Part shown: piece after piece, positions 17,274 through 25,310 of the stretch
Layout of the letters: each line of letters begins with the position of its first letter
Numbering within the stretch: position 1 is the first letter of the stretch
Assembly: GCA_039033695.1 (NCBI GenBank)
Contig: JBCCCC010000007.1
Location: forward strand, 1 to 49,346
Direction of reading: 5' to 3'
DNA length: 49,346 nucleotides
Origin: CALBPI01 sp039033695
GTDB taxonomy: Bacteria; Pseudomonadota; Gammaproteobacteria; Steroidobacterales; Woeseiaceae
Program-made: the position numbers and the translations under genes
Notes under the pieces: generated by a model
What the model saw: only the letters and a program-made list of their open reading frames with translations
Told to the model about the DNA's origin: nothing
The model's database searches: none

Positions 17274-18488
17274 CTAGTTAATCTTGACCAGGCCAAGTTG
17301 ATTCGAGCTCGACTGGTGAATCAATAGATTGTTGTCGCGGGTGACCCAGACATGACGGATGATGCCGACCCCCGAAGGGATCGCCCAGCTCTGAAACGCT
17401 TCCGTGTCGGGATCGAATCTAACCAGTGCATCCGGCCGCATACCGGACTCGTTGTACCAGATCTTGTCGTCGATGACGGCGATGGCATAGGGATGCGACT
17501 GCGGACCGCTCGGTGAATCCCATTGTTTGATCTCGCCGGTCGACGGGTCAAGGCGGCCAATGCGACCCAGCGACGAGTTCACGAACCAAATTACGCCCTT
17601 GCTATCGATATCGAGCCGCCTGATGCGCGTGCGCTCATCGGGTACCTCATAATAGCGAATCGCCATCGTGTCGGGGTCAACCGCGCCCAGCTTGTTCGTG
17701 CCGTTGTAAGCGACCCACACCGTACCATCGGGCGCGACCTTGATACCATAAGGTCGCGGCTCTGTAGGCACCTCGATAATGTCACTGGTTTCCGGGTCGA
17801 GCCGTCCGAGCACGGCCGCACGCTGTGCAGTAAAGTACAAAAAACCGTTCGGATGAAAAACACCCGTATGCGGGTCACCCGCCTCTGTTTTGAACTCAGT
17901 GATTGATCCGGTTTCAGGGTCAAGTACACCGACAGTTGCATTGCTGTTACCCATGTACCAGATATTGCCTGCATCGTCTGGCAGGATGGAGTGCGGACGC
18001 GCAGCTGGCGGTAGCGGGTACTCGCGCATGGCACCGGTGTTTGGATCCAGTCGCCCGATCAGGCTCGCCCACATGCCGGTCCACCAGTAGGCCCCATCCG
18101 GCGACTCGATGGGATCGCGGGTGCGTTGCCCCAACGTTGGCGTTGTCCATTCGATGATATCGATTTCCGTGCTGCCGGGTACCAGCGTCGGCCTGCGCGT
18201 GAGATCTTCCGGGAAATGCTCGGCAAGATACGTCGCTATCGCATCGGATTCACGGCCGGGCAATGCCACCATCGTGGCCATCAGCCACTGCCAACCCGCG
18301 ACATCGTAGCCGGCTGTTCGCAGTATCGTCGACGCTCGATGGCAGGACAGACAATGGCGCTCGACCAGCGCTTTGGCGGCGCCGTCAGGCAGCGCATCCT
18401 GGTGCTCCGATTGCGCGTACAACGGCGTTGCGGCGCAGCTCGCTAGCAGCGCCGCAATAAACAGCAACCGAGTCGGACGGCTTACCAT
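17274..18488 (-). CDS. c-type cytochrome/virginiamycin-lyase-like beta-propeller protein
   Basis: 404 residues. The N-terminal export signal contains a possible lipobox LASC (Cys18) and also a signal-peptidase site after LYAQ. A single haem-binding motif CLSCH at residues 46-50 follows. The rest is a repeated-blade propeller of the Vgb/streptogramin-lyase type, with blades of the pattern GxLDPxTGxIxEx (IGRLDPNTGAMREYPL, VGVLDPETGSITEF, IGRLDPSTGEIKQW). A c-haem plus Vgb propeller suggests periplasmic redox or sugar-acid chemistry rather than antibiotic inactivation. Its ATG overlaps the end of the ggt-like gene by 7 bp (ATGGTAA), so the two are co-translated. Confidence 0.85.
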   Translation of the reverse strand: MVSRPTRLLFIAALLASCAATPLYAQSEHQDALPDGAAKALVERHCLSCHRASTILRTAGYDVAGWQWLMATMVALPGRESDAIATYLAEHFPEDLTRRPTLVPGSTEIDIIEWTTPTLGQRTRDPIESPDGAYWWTGMWASLIGRLDPNTGAMREYPLPPAARPHSILPDDAGNIWYMGNSNATVGVLDPETGSITEFKTEAGDPHTGVFHPNGFLYFTAQRAAVLGRLDPETSDIIEVPTEPRPYGIKVAPDGTVWVAYNGTNKLGAVDPDTMAIRYYEVPDERTRIRRLDIDSKGVIWFVNSSLGRIGRLDPSTGEIKQWDSPSGPQSHPYAIAVIDDKIWYNESGMRPDALVRFDPDTEAFQSWAIPSGVGIIRHVWVTRDNNLLIHQSSSNQLGLVKIN

Positions 18489-20389
18489 GCCACGCCATAG
18501 TCCTCGCCGTAGTCACTTGCCGCACCCCACATCGAACCGTTCTCACGATCGAAATAGATTGCTGTGATCGGGCTATATGTTCTGTCCACAACCTCCACAT
18601 CATAACCTTTGTCACGCAGACCGCTGACAACCCACGCCGGCATTTTCCGGCTCACCTGCAATCGACCAGGCTCGGCCTTGTGAGCACCAAATGAACTTTG
18701 CATTTGGTAACTCGTGATGTTGTGGGCCTCAGCCGCCTGTTGCACGTTCATGTCGAACTCGACCATGTTGAGAAAGAACTGCAACAGGTTCTGATCTTGT
18801 GAGTCGCCGCCCTGAACGGAGAATGCCAGCATCGGCGCGCCATCTTTGAGCGCGATCGACGGTGTCAGCGTCGCGCGTGGTCGCTGTCCGGGCGTCACGA
18901 CGTTGAATGGGTTCAGGCCCTCATCCAGCACGAAACTCTGCATGCGCTGACTCATCCCAATGCCGGTATCGCCAGCAATAAAGGCCGGAATCCAACCGCC
19001 GCTCGGCGTGATGGACACGACCCAGCCATCAGCATCGGCCGCTTGTATCGATGTCGTACCGGCAAAGAATGCGTCGTCGTTCGTCATGATACTGGCTTGT
19101 TGAAACCCGTCTGTGCCATCAGCCTCTGCCGCGGGCGGCACTGGCGTCCATCGCTCCAGTAAATCAAGGTACGGGTTTTTGTCGCCTTGAAAGGGGTACG
19201 GGTCTCCCGGTTTGGTTTCGGCATCATTGCGATTCGGATTGATCAGGGTCCGCCGCGCAGCGGCATACTCTTTCGATAACAGCCCTTGCACCGGCTCGGC
19301 TGGCGGCGTGTATGGATCGCCATAGTAAAAGTCACGATCAGCAAACGCGAGATTCATGGTCTGATAGAGCGTATGGATGTATCGAATGGTGTTGTAACCC
19401 ATGCCTTTCAGGTCCATTCCTTCAAGGATATTCAGCGCCTGCAGCATGACCGGTCCCTGAACCCAGGTCGTCAGCTTGTATACCTCAATGTCCTTGTAGG
19501 TCGTGCTGACCGGCTCCTCGATGTAGACCTGCCACTTATCCAGGTCCTCAAGGGTCATCAGCCCGCCGTATTCGGCCGTCGCGCGTACCAGCTCCTCTGC
19601 GATATCGCCTCGATAGAAGCGCTCATAGGCAGCATAAATGGCATCTTTGCGCGATGCGCCAGCCGCCAAGGCCTCACGCTCTGCATCCACAAGCTTGCGC
19701 AATGTCGCGAGCAAGTCGGTTTGCGTGAATATCTCACCCGCAACCGGTGCGGCGCGTTTGTCGGGGTTTTCCGCGTCGAGATGCGGCAGAAACACATCAC
19801 GCGAGTACGACCACCTCGAAATCACGTCGCGGCGCCGCTCCATGTTGTCGGCCTGGGACTTCTCGATCGGATATCCCTCGGCCATTTGCATTGCTGGCGC
19901 GAGTACTTCTTGCAAACTCAGACTGCCGTACTCCGCGAGCATAACCATCAATCCGCCCGGGGTACCTGGTGTCACTGCCGCGAGCGGCCCATACTCCGGG
20001 GGATACTGCATGCCCCGGTCACGAAAGAACTCGGCGGTCGCACCGGTCGGTGCAACGCCCAGCGCGTTAATCCCAACGACCTTGCGCGTGTTGGGGTCAA
20101 AAATCAGCGCCTGTGTTTCACCGCCCCAACCAAGCGTATCCCACATCGTTGAGGTTGCGGCGAGCATGGCACAGGCAGCGTCGACAGCATTTCCACCCCG
20201 ACCGAACGTCATGGCACCGGCCGTCGCCGCAAGCGGTTTACCGGTTACCGCCACCCAATGCTTGCCGTGCAGCACGGGCTTGACCGTATCGTCGGCGAGC
20301 GCGGGCGCCACGGTCAGGCCCACGGCTATCGCGGCGGTGGCCAGATAGCGATGTAACAAACTGATCCAACGCAAAAACAATGCAATCAT
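18482..20389 (-). CDS. Gamma-glutamyltransferase family protein
   Basis: 635 residues from ATG 20389, with signal peptide ending PALA before DD, so periplasmic. N-terminal Ntn-hydrolase features are AATAGAMTFGRGGNAVDAAC, GWGGETQALIFD and VTPGTPGGLMVMLAEYGS. The autoprocessing site is AGTTSIQAADADGWVV: the TT pair of the canonical TTHxSVVD motif is kept but the following His and Ser are replaced. Further changes near VQGGDSQDQNLLQFF (usual GSPGGSRI) put it in a divergent subgroup. Transpeptidase, hydrolase or cephalosporin-acylase-like activity are all possible. Coupled to the downstream cytochrome/propeller gene. Confidence 0.87.
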   Translation of the reverse strand: MIALFLRWISLLHRYLATAAIAVGLTVAPALADDTVKPVLHGKHWVAVTGKPLAATAGAMTFGRGGNAVDAACAMLAATSTMWDTLGWGGETQALIFDPNTRKVVGINALGVAPTGATAEFFRDRGMQYPPEYGPLAAVTPGTPGGLMVMLAEYGSLSLQEVLAPAMQMAEGYPIEKSQADNMERRRDVISRWSYSRDVFLPHLDAENPDKRAAPVAGEIFTQTDLLATLRKLVDAEREALAAGASRKDAIYAAYERFYRGDIAEELVRATAEYGGLMTLEDLDKWQVYIEEPVSTTYKDIEVYKLTTWVQGPVMLQALNILEGMDLKGMGYNTIRYIHTLYQTMNLAFADRDFYYGDPYTPPAEPVQGLLSKEYAAARRTLINPNRNDAETKPGDPYPFQGDKNPYLDLLERWTPVPPAAEADGTDGFQQASIMTNDDAFFAGTTSIQAADADGWVVSITPSGGWIPAFIAGDTGIGMSQRMQSFVLDEGLNPFNVVTPGQRPRATLTPSIALKDGAPMLAFSVQGGDSQDQNLLQFFLNMVEFDMNVQQAAEAHNITSYQMQSSFGAHKAEPGRLQVSRKMPAWVVSGLRDKGYDVEVVDRTYSPITAIYFDRENGSMWGAASDYGEDYGVAW

Positions 20390-20672
20390 CGGTCGTATCC
20401 CGGCAGCGTAGTAACGCCGATGATAGCTGACGGATTTGCGATATGCAGGTCGCTCTCGCCGGTGTGCCACGTGAGCAATTTCCCAACGCGCGCGCAGATC
20501 AGGCATCCGGGCAAAGCCTTGCGCGCGCTGCTCCAACATTTTCCGGGGGCGTCGAGCACAACAATGCAGGCGCAACCCAACTGTCGGCACCCTTTACACT
20601 CGTAATTCTGCACACCACTACCCTGCCCCACGAAAGGCCATACCCTATTGTTTTAGTTCGCTTTTTCTTTTG

Positions 20673-20688
20673 TGGCCCTTTTTTTGCT
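20673..20688 (+). promoter_or_regulatory. Sigma-54 (-24/-12) promoter of PEP-CTERM gene
   Basis: TGGCCC-N5-TTGCT matches the RpoN consensus TGGCAC-N5-TTGCW with the essential GG (20674-20675) and GC (20686-20687) exactly 12 bp apart. The predicted start is near 20699, 45 bp before the ATG. RpoN with PrsK/PrsR is known to drive PEP-CTERM genes in other proteobacteria. Confidence 0.65.
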
Positions 20689-20690
20689 TA

Positions 20691-20703
20691 GTCTAGCCTA
20701 GAC
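20691..20703. promoter_or_regulatory. Perfect palindrome at PEP-CTERM transcription start
   Basis: GTCTAG-C-CTAGAC lies immediately after the -12 element and would overlap the predicted start site. It may be an operator for a repressor or the start of a 5' hairpin on the message. Confidence 0.4.
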
Positions 20704-20743
20704 ATTTAATCATTCTGGCCGCTGGGCCAGCTGGGACAAACTC

Positions 20744-21379
20744 ATGAAAAACAATCTGGTCTCTCTTGCGGCAGTGATCGTTCTCGCGGCGCCTGCAAAT
20801 GCAACCATCATTGACGTGTCAGAAGAACTGAGCACGCTGGGCACTGCGGCCGAAATTCTGGCAAGCGCACCAACAACCATCGAAGACGACACGACCACCA
20901 ACACGGGCCAGCAGGGTTTCGACGAACAGCAGGGCGTTACACTGGCAGCGTCACTCGCAGTCGACGGTGGTTTCGTTGCTGAAGGCAGCACCGTAGACAG
21001 CCACATGATCTTCCTGAATACCGAGAACAACAGGCGCGCCGAGCACACCGTCACATGGACCTTCAGTGGCGACATTCTGGGTATCATGTCTGATCAGGGC
21101 GGTACGCTGGAAGCAGCTTCCAATGCCATCCTGGGTGCAACTGGCACAACGTACCCGGGCAGCTTCAATGCACGCGGGCTGGAAAGCGATGTCACCAATT
21201 GCAGCAACGACTGCTATTCGATTTCCGGCAACACGCTGACCGTATTCATGCGTGTCACCGAACCTGGTGATTGGATCCGTGTTGTCACACAAGCGCAGGT
21301 ACCCGCGCCAGCGACGCTTGCACTGCTGGGTCTCGGCCTTCTGGGTCTGGGCTTCGGGCGTCGTAATCGCCGCGCCTAA
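20744..21379 (+). CDS. PEP-CTERM-type exported protein
   Basis: 211 residues: signal peptide ending ANA before TIID, an acidic Thr-rich region, a beta-rich middle with a Cys pair in TNCSNDCY, and a C-terminal sorting signal. The tail has the VPAPA motif followed by a Leu/Gly-rich membrane segment and the basic end GRRNRRA, the PAPAT variant of PEP-CTERM recognised by exosortase. Such proteins are processed at the membrane and released to the cell surface or biofilm matrix. No exosortase is in the window. It stands alone between a sigma-54-type promoter and a strong terminator, so is a monocistronic regulated unit. Function of the middle domain unknown. Confidence 0.88.
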   Translation: MKNNLVSLAAVIVLAAPANATIIDVSEELSTLGTAAEILASAPTTIEDDTTTNTGQQGFDEQQGVTLAASLAVDGGFVAEGSTVDSHMIFLNTENNRRAEHTVTWTFSGDILGIMSDQGGTLEAASNAILGATGTTYPGSFNARGLESDVTNCSNDCYSISGNTLTVFMRVTEPGDWIRVVTQAQVPAPATLALLGLGLLGLGFGRRNRRA

Positions 21380-21402
21380 TCCGAGCACAAAGTTCAGGTT
21401 TG

Positions 21403-21431
21403 AAAAACCCCGCGCCAGCGGGGTTTTTTTT
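21403..21431 (+). terminator. Rho-independent terminator after PEP-CTERM gene
   Basis: Stem CCCCGC-GCCA-GCGGGG (21408-21423) preceded by five A and followed by eight T. Textbook intrinsic terminator, 23 bp after the stop codon; the A-tract makes it potentially bidirectional. Confidence 0.93.
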
Positions 21432-21603
21432 GGCCAAAACCTGTTGTTGCCACGATATGGCGCAACTCCAGCGATCAGTGCACCCTAGAGCGTTGCCAGA
21501 CACGCTAGTCCATCGCATGATGCTAGCTCGAAGGATGCCGATCCGTCGCAGCGGTGGTTTGCAGCGACTGGCGGCCCCGGCGGCAAGATCCATGTAGAGG
21601 ATA

Positions 21604-21993
21604 ATGAGCTACACCGCGCTAAAGAATCTTCACATACTGCTCGCTGCTGTCACGCTAACGGGCTTCATCTTGCGCGGCTACTGGGCACTCAGTTCGTCCC
21701 CGCTGCGCCAGCAGCGCTGGGTACGCGTTGTGCCACACGTCATCGACACGGTGTTCCTGCTTGCCGGCGTCGCGATGGTTTTACAACTCGCAATCAATCC
21801 GATAATGACACCATGGTTGCTGGCAAAGATTGGCGGACTGCTTGGCTACATTGTACTCGGCAGCATTGCGCTAAGACGTGGTCGCACGCGCCGCCAACGA
21901 TTACTGGCATTGCTCGGCGCAGTGTCGTGTTTTGTCTATATAGTTGGCGTGGCCGTACATAAAACGCCTGCCAGCTGGTGGACACTGGCATAA
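21604..21993 (+). CDS. SirB-family membrane protein
   Basis: 129 residues with four membrane segments. Family features are YTALKNLHILLAAVTLTGFI, the arginine-flanked RVVPHVIDTVFLLAGVAM and PWLLAKIGGLLGYIVLGSIA. Named after Salmonella SirB2, whose biochemical role is unclear. ATG 21604 is preceded by AGAGGATA. The TonB receptor gene starts 104 bp downstream on the same strand. Confidence 0.9.
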   Translation: MSYTALKNLHILLAAVTLTGFILRGYWALSSSPLRQQRWVRVVPHVIDTVFLLAGVAMVLQLAINPIMTPWLLAKIGGLLGYIVLGSIALRRGRTRRQRLLALLGAVSCFVYIVGVAVHKTPASWWTLA

Positions 21994-22097
21994 TTGATGA
22001 TGTCGCTATCGCTGACGACGATGACAACCGGCACGACGGTTCTCATGGCGCCAGCATCGCGATGGCGAGCCGCCTGTTCAACAAGAAAGAACTACTA

Positions 22098-24170
22098 ATG
22101 CTGACAACCTCTCACAACCGCGGACCTGCCGCCGCGATTGCATGGCTATGTGCTGCTTTCGCGTCTGTGTCGTCGCTCGACACCAGTGCGGCCGATGGCG
22201 GTGAGATCGACGAAATCGTTGTCACCGCAACGCGCAGACCCGTCGCTAGCGATAGCGTTAGCACACCGATTAGCGTCATCGACGTTTCCGCCGGCAAGCT
22301 CGGGCCGGTGACCGATGCGCTCGGTGCTCAGAGTGGCGTCTTTCTGCAACAGACCACCCCGGGACAGGGCGCCGCCATCGTGCGCGGGCTGAAAGGTTCC
22401 GCCGTGCTGCATCTGGTGGACGGCATGCGTCTGAACAACGCGATTTTCCGCAATGCCCCGACACAATATCTGGCACTGGTACCTAGCGAAAGCGTCGAAC
22501 GAATGGAGCTCGTCCGCGGCACTCCGGCGTCGTTGTACGGCAGCGATGCAATCGGCGGCGTCATCAATGTCATTACGCGAACGCCTGAGTTCTCGTCTGA
22601 TGATCTCATGCTTCGAGGCGACACCAGCTTGTCATTGAGCTCGGCGGAACTCGGGCGGCGAGTCGCGGGCACCGTCGAGTTTGGCAATGCGATGGCAGCC
22701 GCTACGGTCTCTGCCGCATGGCAAGATACCGGCAACCGGCGTACCGGCGGCGGCAGTCGGCTGGCTTTCGGCGAATACATGGCCAGGTCACTGGGGGTTG
22801 TCGTTGCGGTCACACCGAGCGACTCGCATCGTTGGCGCCTCAATCTGCAATCAGAGGAACAACCGGCGACGCCGCGCGTTGATGCCTTGATCGCCGGCTT
22901 CGGGCAAACCGAGCCAGCGTCCGAAGCGTTCGAGTTCACACCCAATCGTCGTTTTTTCGCTCACGCGAGCTATGACAACACAGAAGGTGCGCTGGGGCTC
23001 AACTGGAGCGTTGATGCAGCCTGGCAACGAATTGATGATGACAGGACGACGCGCGACTTCGGTGCTGACCAGCAGCGTCAGGAAGACAATCGCAGCGATT
23101 TGCTCGGACTCACTACGAGCGCCAGTTACGATAACGGCATCAACAGCTGGATCGTTGGCGGCGAGTTCTATCATGATCGCGTCGCCAGCCAACGCCGCGA
23201 ACGCGACATCCTGACCGGGGACAGCGCACAACTAACGTCACGATTTCCGGACGGCGCAGCGATCACAACGGCGGCGGCCTTTGCCAACGGCGCACGACAG
23301 ATTACCGAAACGCATCGACTGCAAGGTGGGCTACGTTACACCCAAGTGAGCATCGACGTGCCACGAACATCTGTGACGCCCGAAACAACGATTGACCTCG
23401 GTAACATCAGCGCCGACCTCGGCTGGCGCTGGCAACTCGGCGATTCACTCACGCTTGTTGGCAATGTCGGTGCAGGCTTCCGCGCGCCCAATATCTTTGA
23501 CCTCGGTACGTTTGGTAATCGCCCCGGAAACCGTTTCAACGTTGCCAACACTGACCTGGATGCAGAGCATGTCTTGCAAGCGGATGCGGGGCTGCGTTAT
23601 CGGTCCGACAGCATTAGCGGACAGGTTGTTCTTTACCGCCTGCGGTTTGATGATCGCATCACCTCGGTGTTGACCGGCGAGGTCACTGCCGATGGCCGTG
23701 ACATTGTCCAAAGTGTCAATGCGGCACAAACTGATATTAATGGTATCGAGGCGCGAGTCACGATCACACTCAGTGAACGGCTGCGCTCATCGCTCTACAT
23801 GGACTATAGCCGCGGTGAGCAGCGGGTTGGCGCTGACAGCGACGAACCCGCGGACCGGATGCCACCGATGCATGGCGAATGGCGGTTCACCTATACCAGT
23901 GACTCGGACCATCGCTTCGATGGCTGGCTGCAGTTTGCGTCGCGGCAGGACCGGCTGAGTGCGCGTGATGTCGGCGACAGCAGAATCAACCCTGAAGGCA
24001 CGCCGGGATGGGCCATCGTTGGCGTCTCTTGGCAGGCCGATATCGCCGACGGCTGGTCGTTGTCCGTGACAGCGAACAACCTGCTGGATAACCGTTTTCG
24101 GCGTCACGGCTCCGGCATTGATGCCGCGGGTCGCGATATGTCGGCAACGTTGCAATACCGTTGGCAATAA
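22098..24170 (+). CDS. TonB-dependent outer-membrane receptor (haem/iron-receptor-like)
   Basis: About 690 residues from ATG 22098. Signal peptide (AAAIAWLCAAFASVSSLDTS) followed by the TonB box region DEIVVTATRRP. The plug domain contains GAAIVRGLKGSAVLHLVDGM and SVERMELVRGTPASLYGSDA with GGVINVITRTPEF. A 22-strand barrel ends in an aromatic C-terminal residue pattern (LQYRWQ). The plug wording is closest to haemoglobin/haem or colicin-type receptors; a cobalamin receptor is an alternative. I see no B12 riboswitch or clear Fur box in the 104 bp upstream, so the substrate is open. Confidence 0.9.
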   Translation: MLTTSHNRGPAAAIAWLCAAFASVSSLDTSAADGGEIDEIVVTATRRPVASDSVSTPISVIDVSAGKLGPVTDALGAQSGVFLQQTTPGQGAAIVRGLKGSAVLHLVDGMRLNNAIFRNAPTQYLALVPSESVERMELVRGTPASLYGSDAIGGVINVITRTPEFSSDDLMLRGDTSLSLSSAELGRRVAGTVEFGNAMAAATVSAAWQDTGNRRTGGGSRLAFGEYMARSLGVVVAVTPSDSHRWRLNLQSEEQPATPRVDALIAGFGQTEPASEAFEFTPNRRFFAHASYDNTEGALGLNWSVDAAWQRIDDDRTTRDFGADQQRQEDNRSDLLGLTTSASYDNGINSWIVGGEFYHDRVASQRRERDILTGDSAQLTSRFPDGAAITTAAAFANGARQITETHRLQGGLRYTQVSIDVPRTSVTPETTIDLGNISADLGWRWQLGDSLTLVGNVGAGFRAPNIFDLGTFGNRPGNRFNVANTDLDAEHVLQADAGLRYRSDSISGQVVLYRLRFDDRITSVLTGEVTADGRDIVQSVNAAQTDINGIEARVTITLSERLRSSLYMDYSRGEQRVGADSDEPADRMPPMHGEWRFTYTSDSDHRFDGWLQFASRQDRLSARDVGDSRINPEGTPGWAIVGVSWQADIADGWSLSVTANNLLDNRFRRHGSGIDAAGRDMSATLQYRWQ

Positions 24171-24303
24171 GCGCTCACTCGCAAAGCGTGGCGACGATCA
24201 ACGATCGCCAGATCCGCTGTCCAGCTTAGCCAAATTGCGTTGCCTGTTCGAAGGGCAATGCCATTCAGTCATGACAGCCCTGCCTGCCGCTACAGTTCGG
24301 CCT

Positions 24304-24321
24304 GCGGCAACGTCTTGCCGC
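24304..24321. terminator. Hairpin between TonB receptor and convergent acetyltransferase genes
   Basis: GCGGCAA-CGTC-TTGCCGC forms a 7-bp stem with a 4-nt loop in the 213-bp gap between convergent genes. There is no T-tract, so termination is only possible. The rest of the gap appears empty. Confidence 0.35.
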
Positions 24322-24383
24322 CGGACCAAGCGGTAGTTAGTGGTGGCAGCGAGACCTTGCTGGTGTGGGTATCCTAACCTCGA

Positions 24384-24836
24384 CTATGCGGAGGCCGGGG
24401 TATCGATCGGCTTCATCAACAGGTCGGCAGTATCCGGGCAAAGCTGCGAGAATTCGCTGGTTGCGCGAATCGCGTCCGGGACATTGGCCCGATCCACCTG
24501 GCGATACCCGAGCGACTCGAAAAAGTTCGTCGCCGTGGTCGTGAGTAAGTACAGCGATACCAGACCTCGCCGCGCGGCGTGTTGCTCCAGCGCCGCGACC
24601 AGCGCCTGTCCGCAGCCCTGACCCTGCACGGCGCTTGTCACGGCCAGAGAACGCAACAAACCAACGTTCCCAAGGACCTGCAAACCGATCACCCCATCGG
24701 GAGCATCAGGGGCACCGCAGCCGATGAAATCCGTTGGATCTAGCGACGCGAGGTCCTCACTGGGCAACCCGGCTTCGTCCAGCAGTTGTGCGACGCGGCT
24801 CATGGGCGGCGATGGATGCAAGTGATTCGTTGGCAT
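24384..24836 (-). CDS. GNAT acetyltransferase, ArsN2-like
   Basis: 150 residues. The GNAT acetyl-CoA loop is QGQGCGQALVAALEQHAARRG, preceded by LLRSLAVTSAVQG and followed by SLYLLTTTATNFFESLGYR. The C-terminal ANVPDAIRATSEFSQLCP matches ArsN2-type acetyltransferases, some of which acetylate the arsenical antibiotic arsinothricin, but no ars genes are nearby, so the substrate is uncertain. ATG 24836 has GGAG 7 bases upstream. It lies 22 bp after the pterin dehydratase gene and probably shares its message. Confidence 0.82.
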   Translation of the reverse strand: MPTNHLHPSPPMSRVAQLLDEAGLPSEDLASLDPTDFIGCGAPDAPDGVIGLQVLGNVGLLRSLAVTSAVQGQGCGQALVAALEQHAARRGLVSLYLLTTTATNFFESLGYRQVDRANVPDAIRATSEFSQLCPDTADLLMKPIDTPASA

Positions 24837-24858
24837 GGTGAGCTCCGGATTCGTTCAA

Positions 24859-25221
24859 CTAAACTGCGTGCAACAATTGATCAACCTTGGCCGCACAAAT
24901 GAAATCGTTAACGGACAGCCCGTTGATGGCATTGGTCGTCCACGTCAAATCACAACGACCATAGCGCACGCACATCACGGGGTGATGGCCCTCGGTATTG
25001 GCGATCCACGCGACCGCATTTGCGAAAGCCATCGTACGATTAAAACCGGCAAAGCCGATTTCGCGGTACAGCGCTCGACCGTCATCAACAATCGACCACT
25101 CGGGTTCCAGAGACGTCTTGAGCTCCGCAGCCTGATGCATATCAAGTGGCGCCACGCCGCCCTCACAAGGAGCGCAACGGCGCTCCCGCAAAGCCGCCGC
25201 TCCGGGACGGTCACCGCTCAC
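24859..25221 (-). CDS. phhB: Pterin-4a-carbinolamine dehydratase
   Basis: Recycles the 4a-hydroxytetrahydropterin made by phenylalanine hydroxylase; small cytoplasmic enzyme. 120 residues. Conserved N-terminal RCAPCEGGVAPLD and the active-site region ANTEGHHPVMCVRYGRCDLT ending GLSVNDFICAAKVDQL. The GTG start at 25221 is used because an in-frame stop lies a few codons upstream and the conserved CxPC segment begins soon after. No phenylalanine hydroxylase gene is in the window. The upstream gene encodes a histidinol-phosphate-aminotransferase-like protein (89-bp gap). Confidence 0.9.
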   Translation of the reverse strand: MSGDRPGAAALRERRCAPCEGGVAPLDMHQAAELKTSLEPEWSIVDDGRALYREIGFAGFNRTMAFANAVAWIANTEGHHPVMCVRYGRCDLTWTTNAINGLSVNDFICAAKVDQLLHAV

Positions 25222-25310
25222 CGGCTCGCCCCGGGCGCCGCTTCAGCCACCGCTTGTGCGCAGACTGCATTCATTACGCTCATCGCCCTTTGCCACCAAA
25301 TCAAAGCCAA

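Larger units (their letters stand above)
20390..20743. other. Intergenic region between ggt-like and PEP-CTERM genes
   Basis: About 354 bp between divergent genes. The right end holds the sigma-54-type promoter and palindrome listed separately, in a T-rich stretch (20651-20690). The rest shows no gene. The ggt frame stays open upstream to 20590, but that segment lacks a signal-peptide-like start. Confidence 0.5.

Noticed and set aside
21994..22097. Cobalamin riboswitch or Fur box before the TonB receptor
   Set aside because: The gap is too short for a B12 riboswitch and I see no conserved B12 box or Fur-like inverted repeat.
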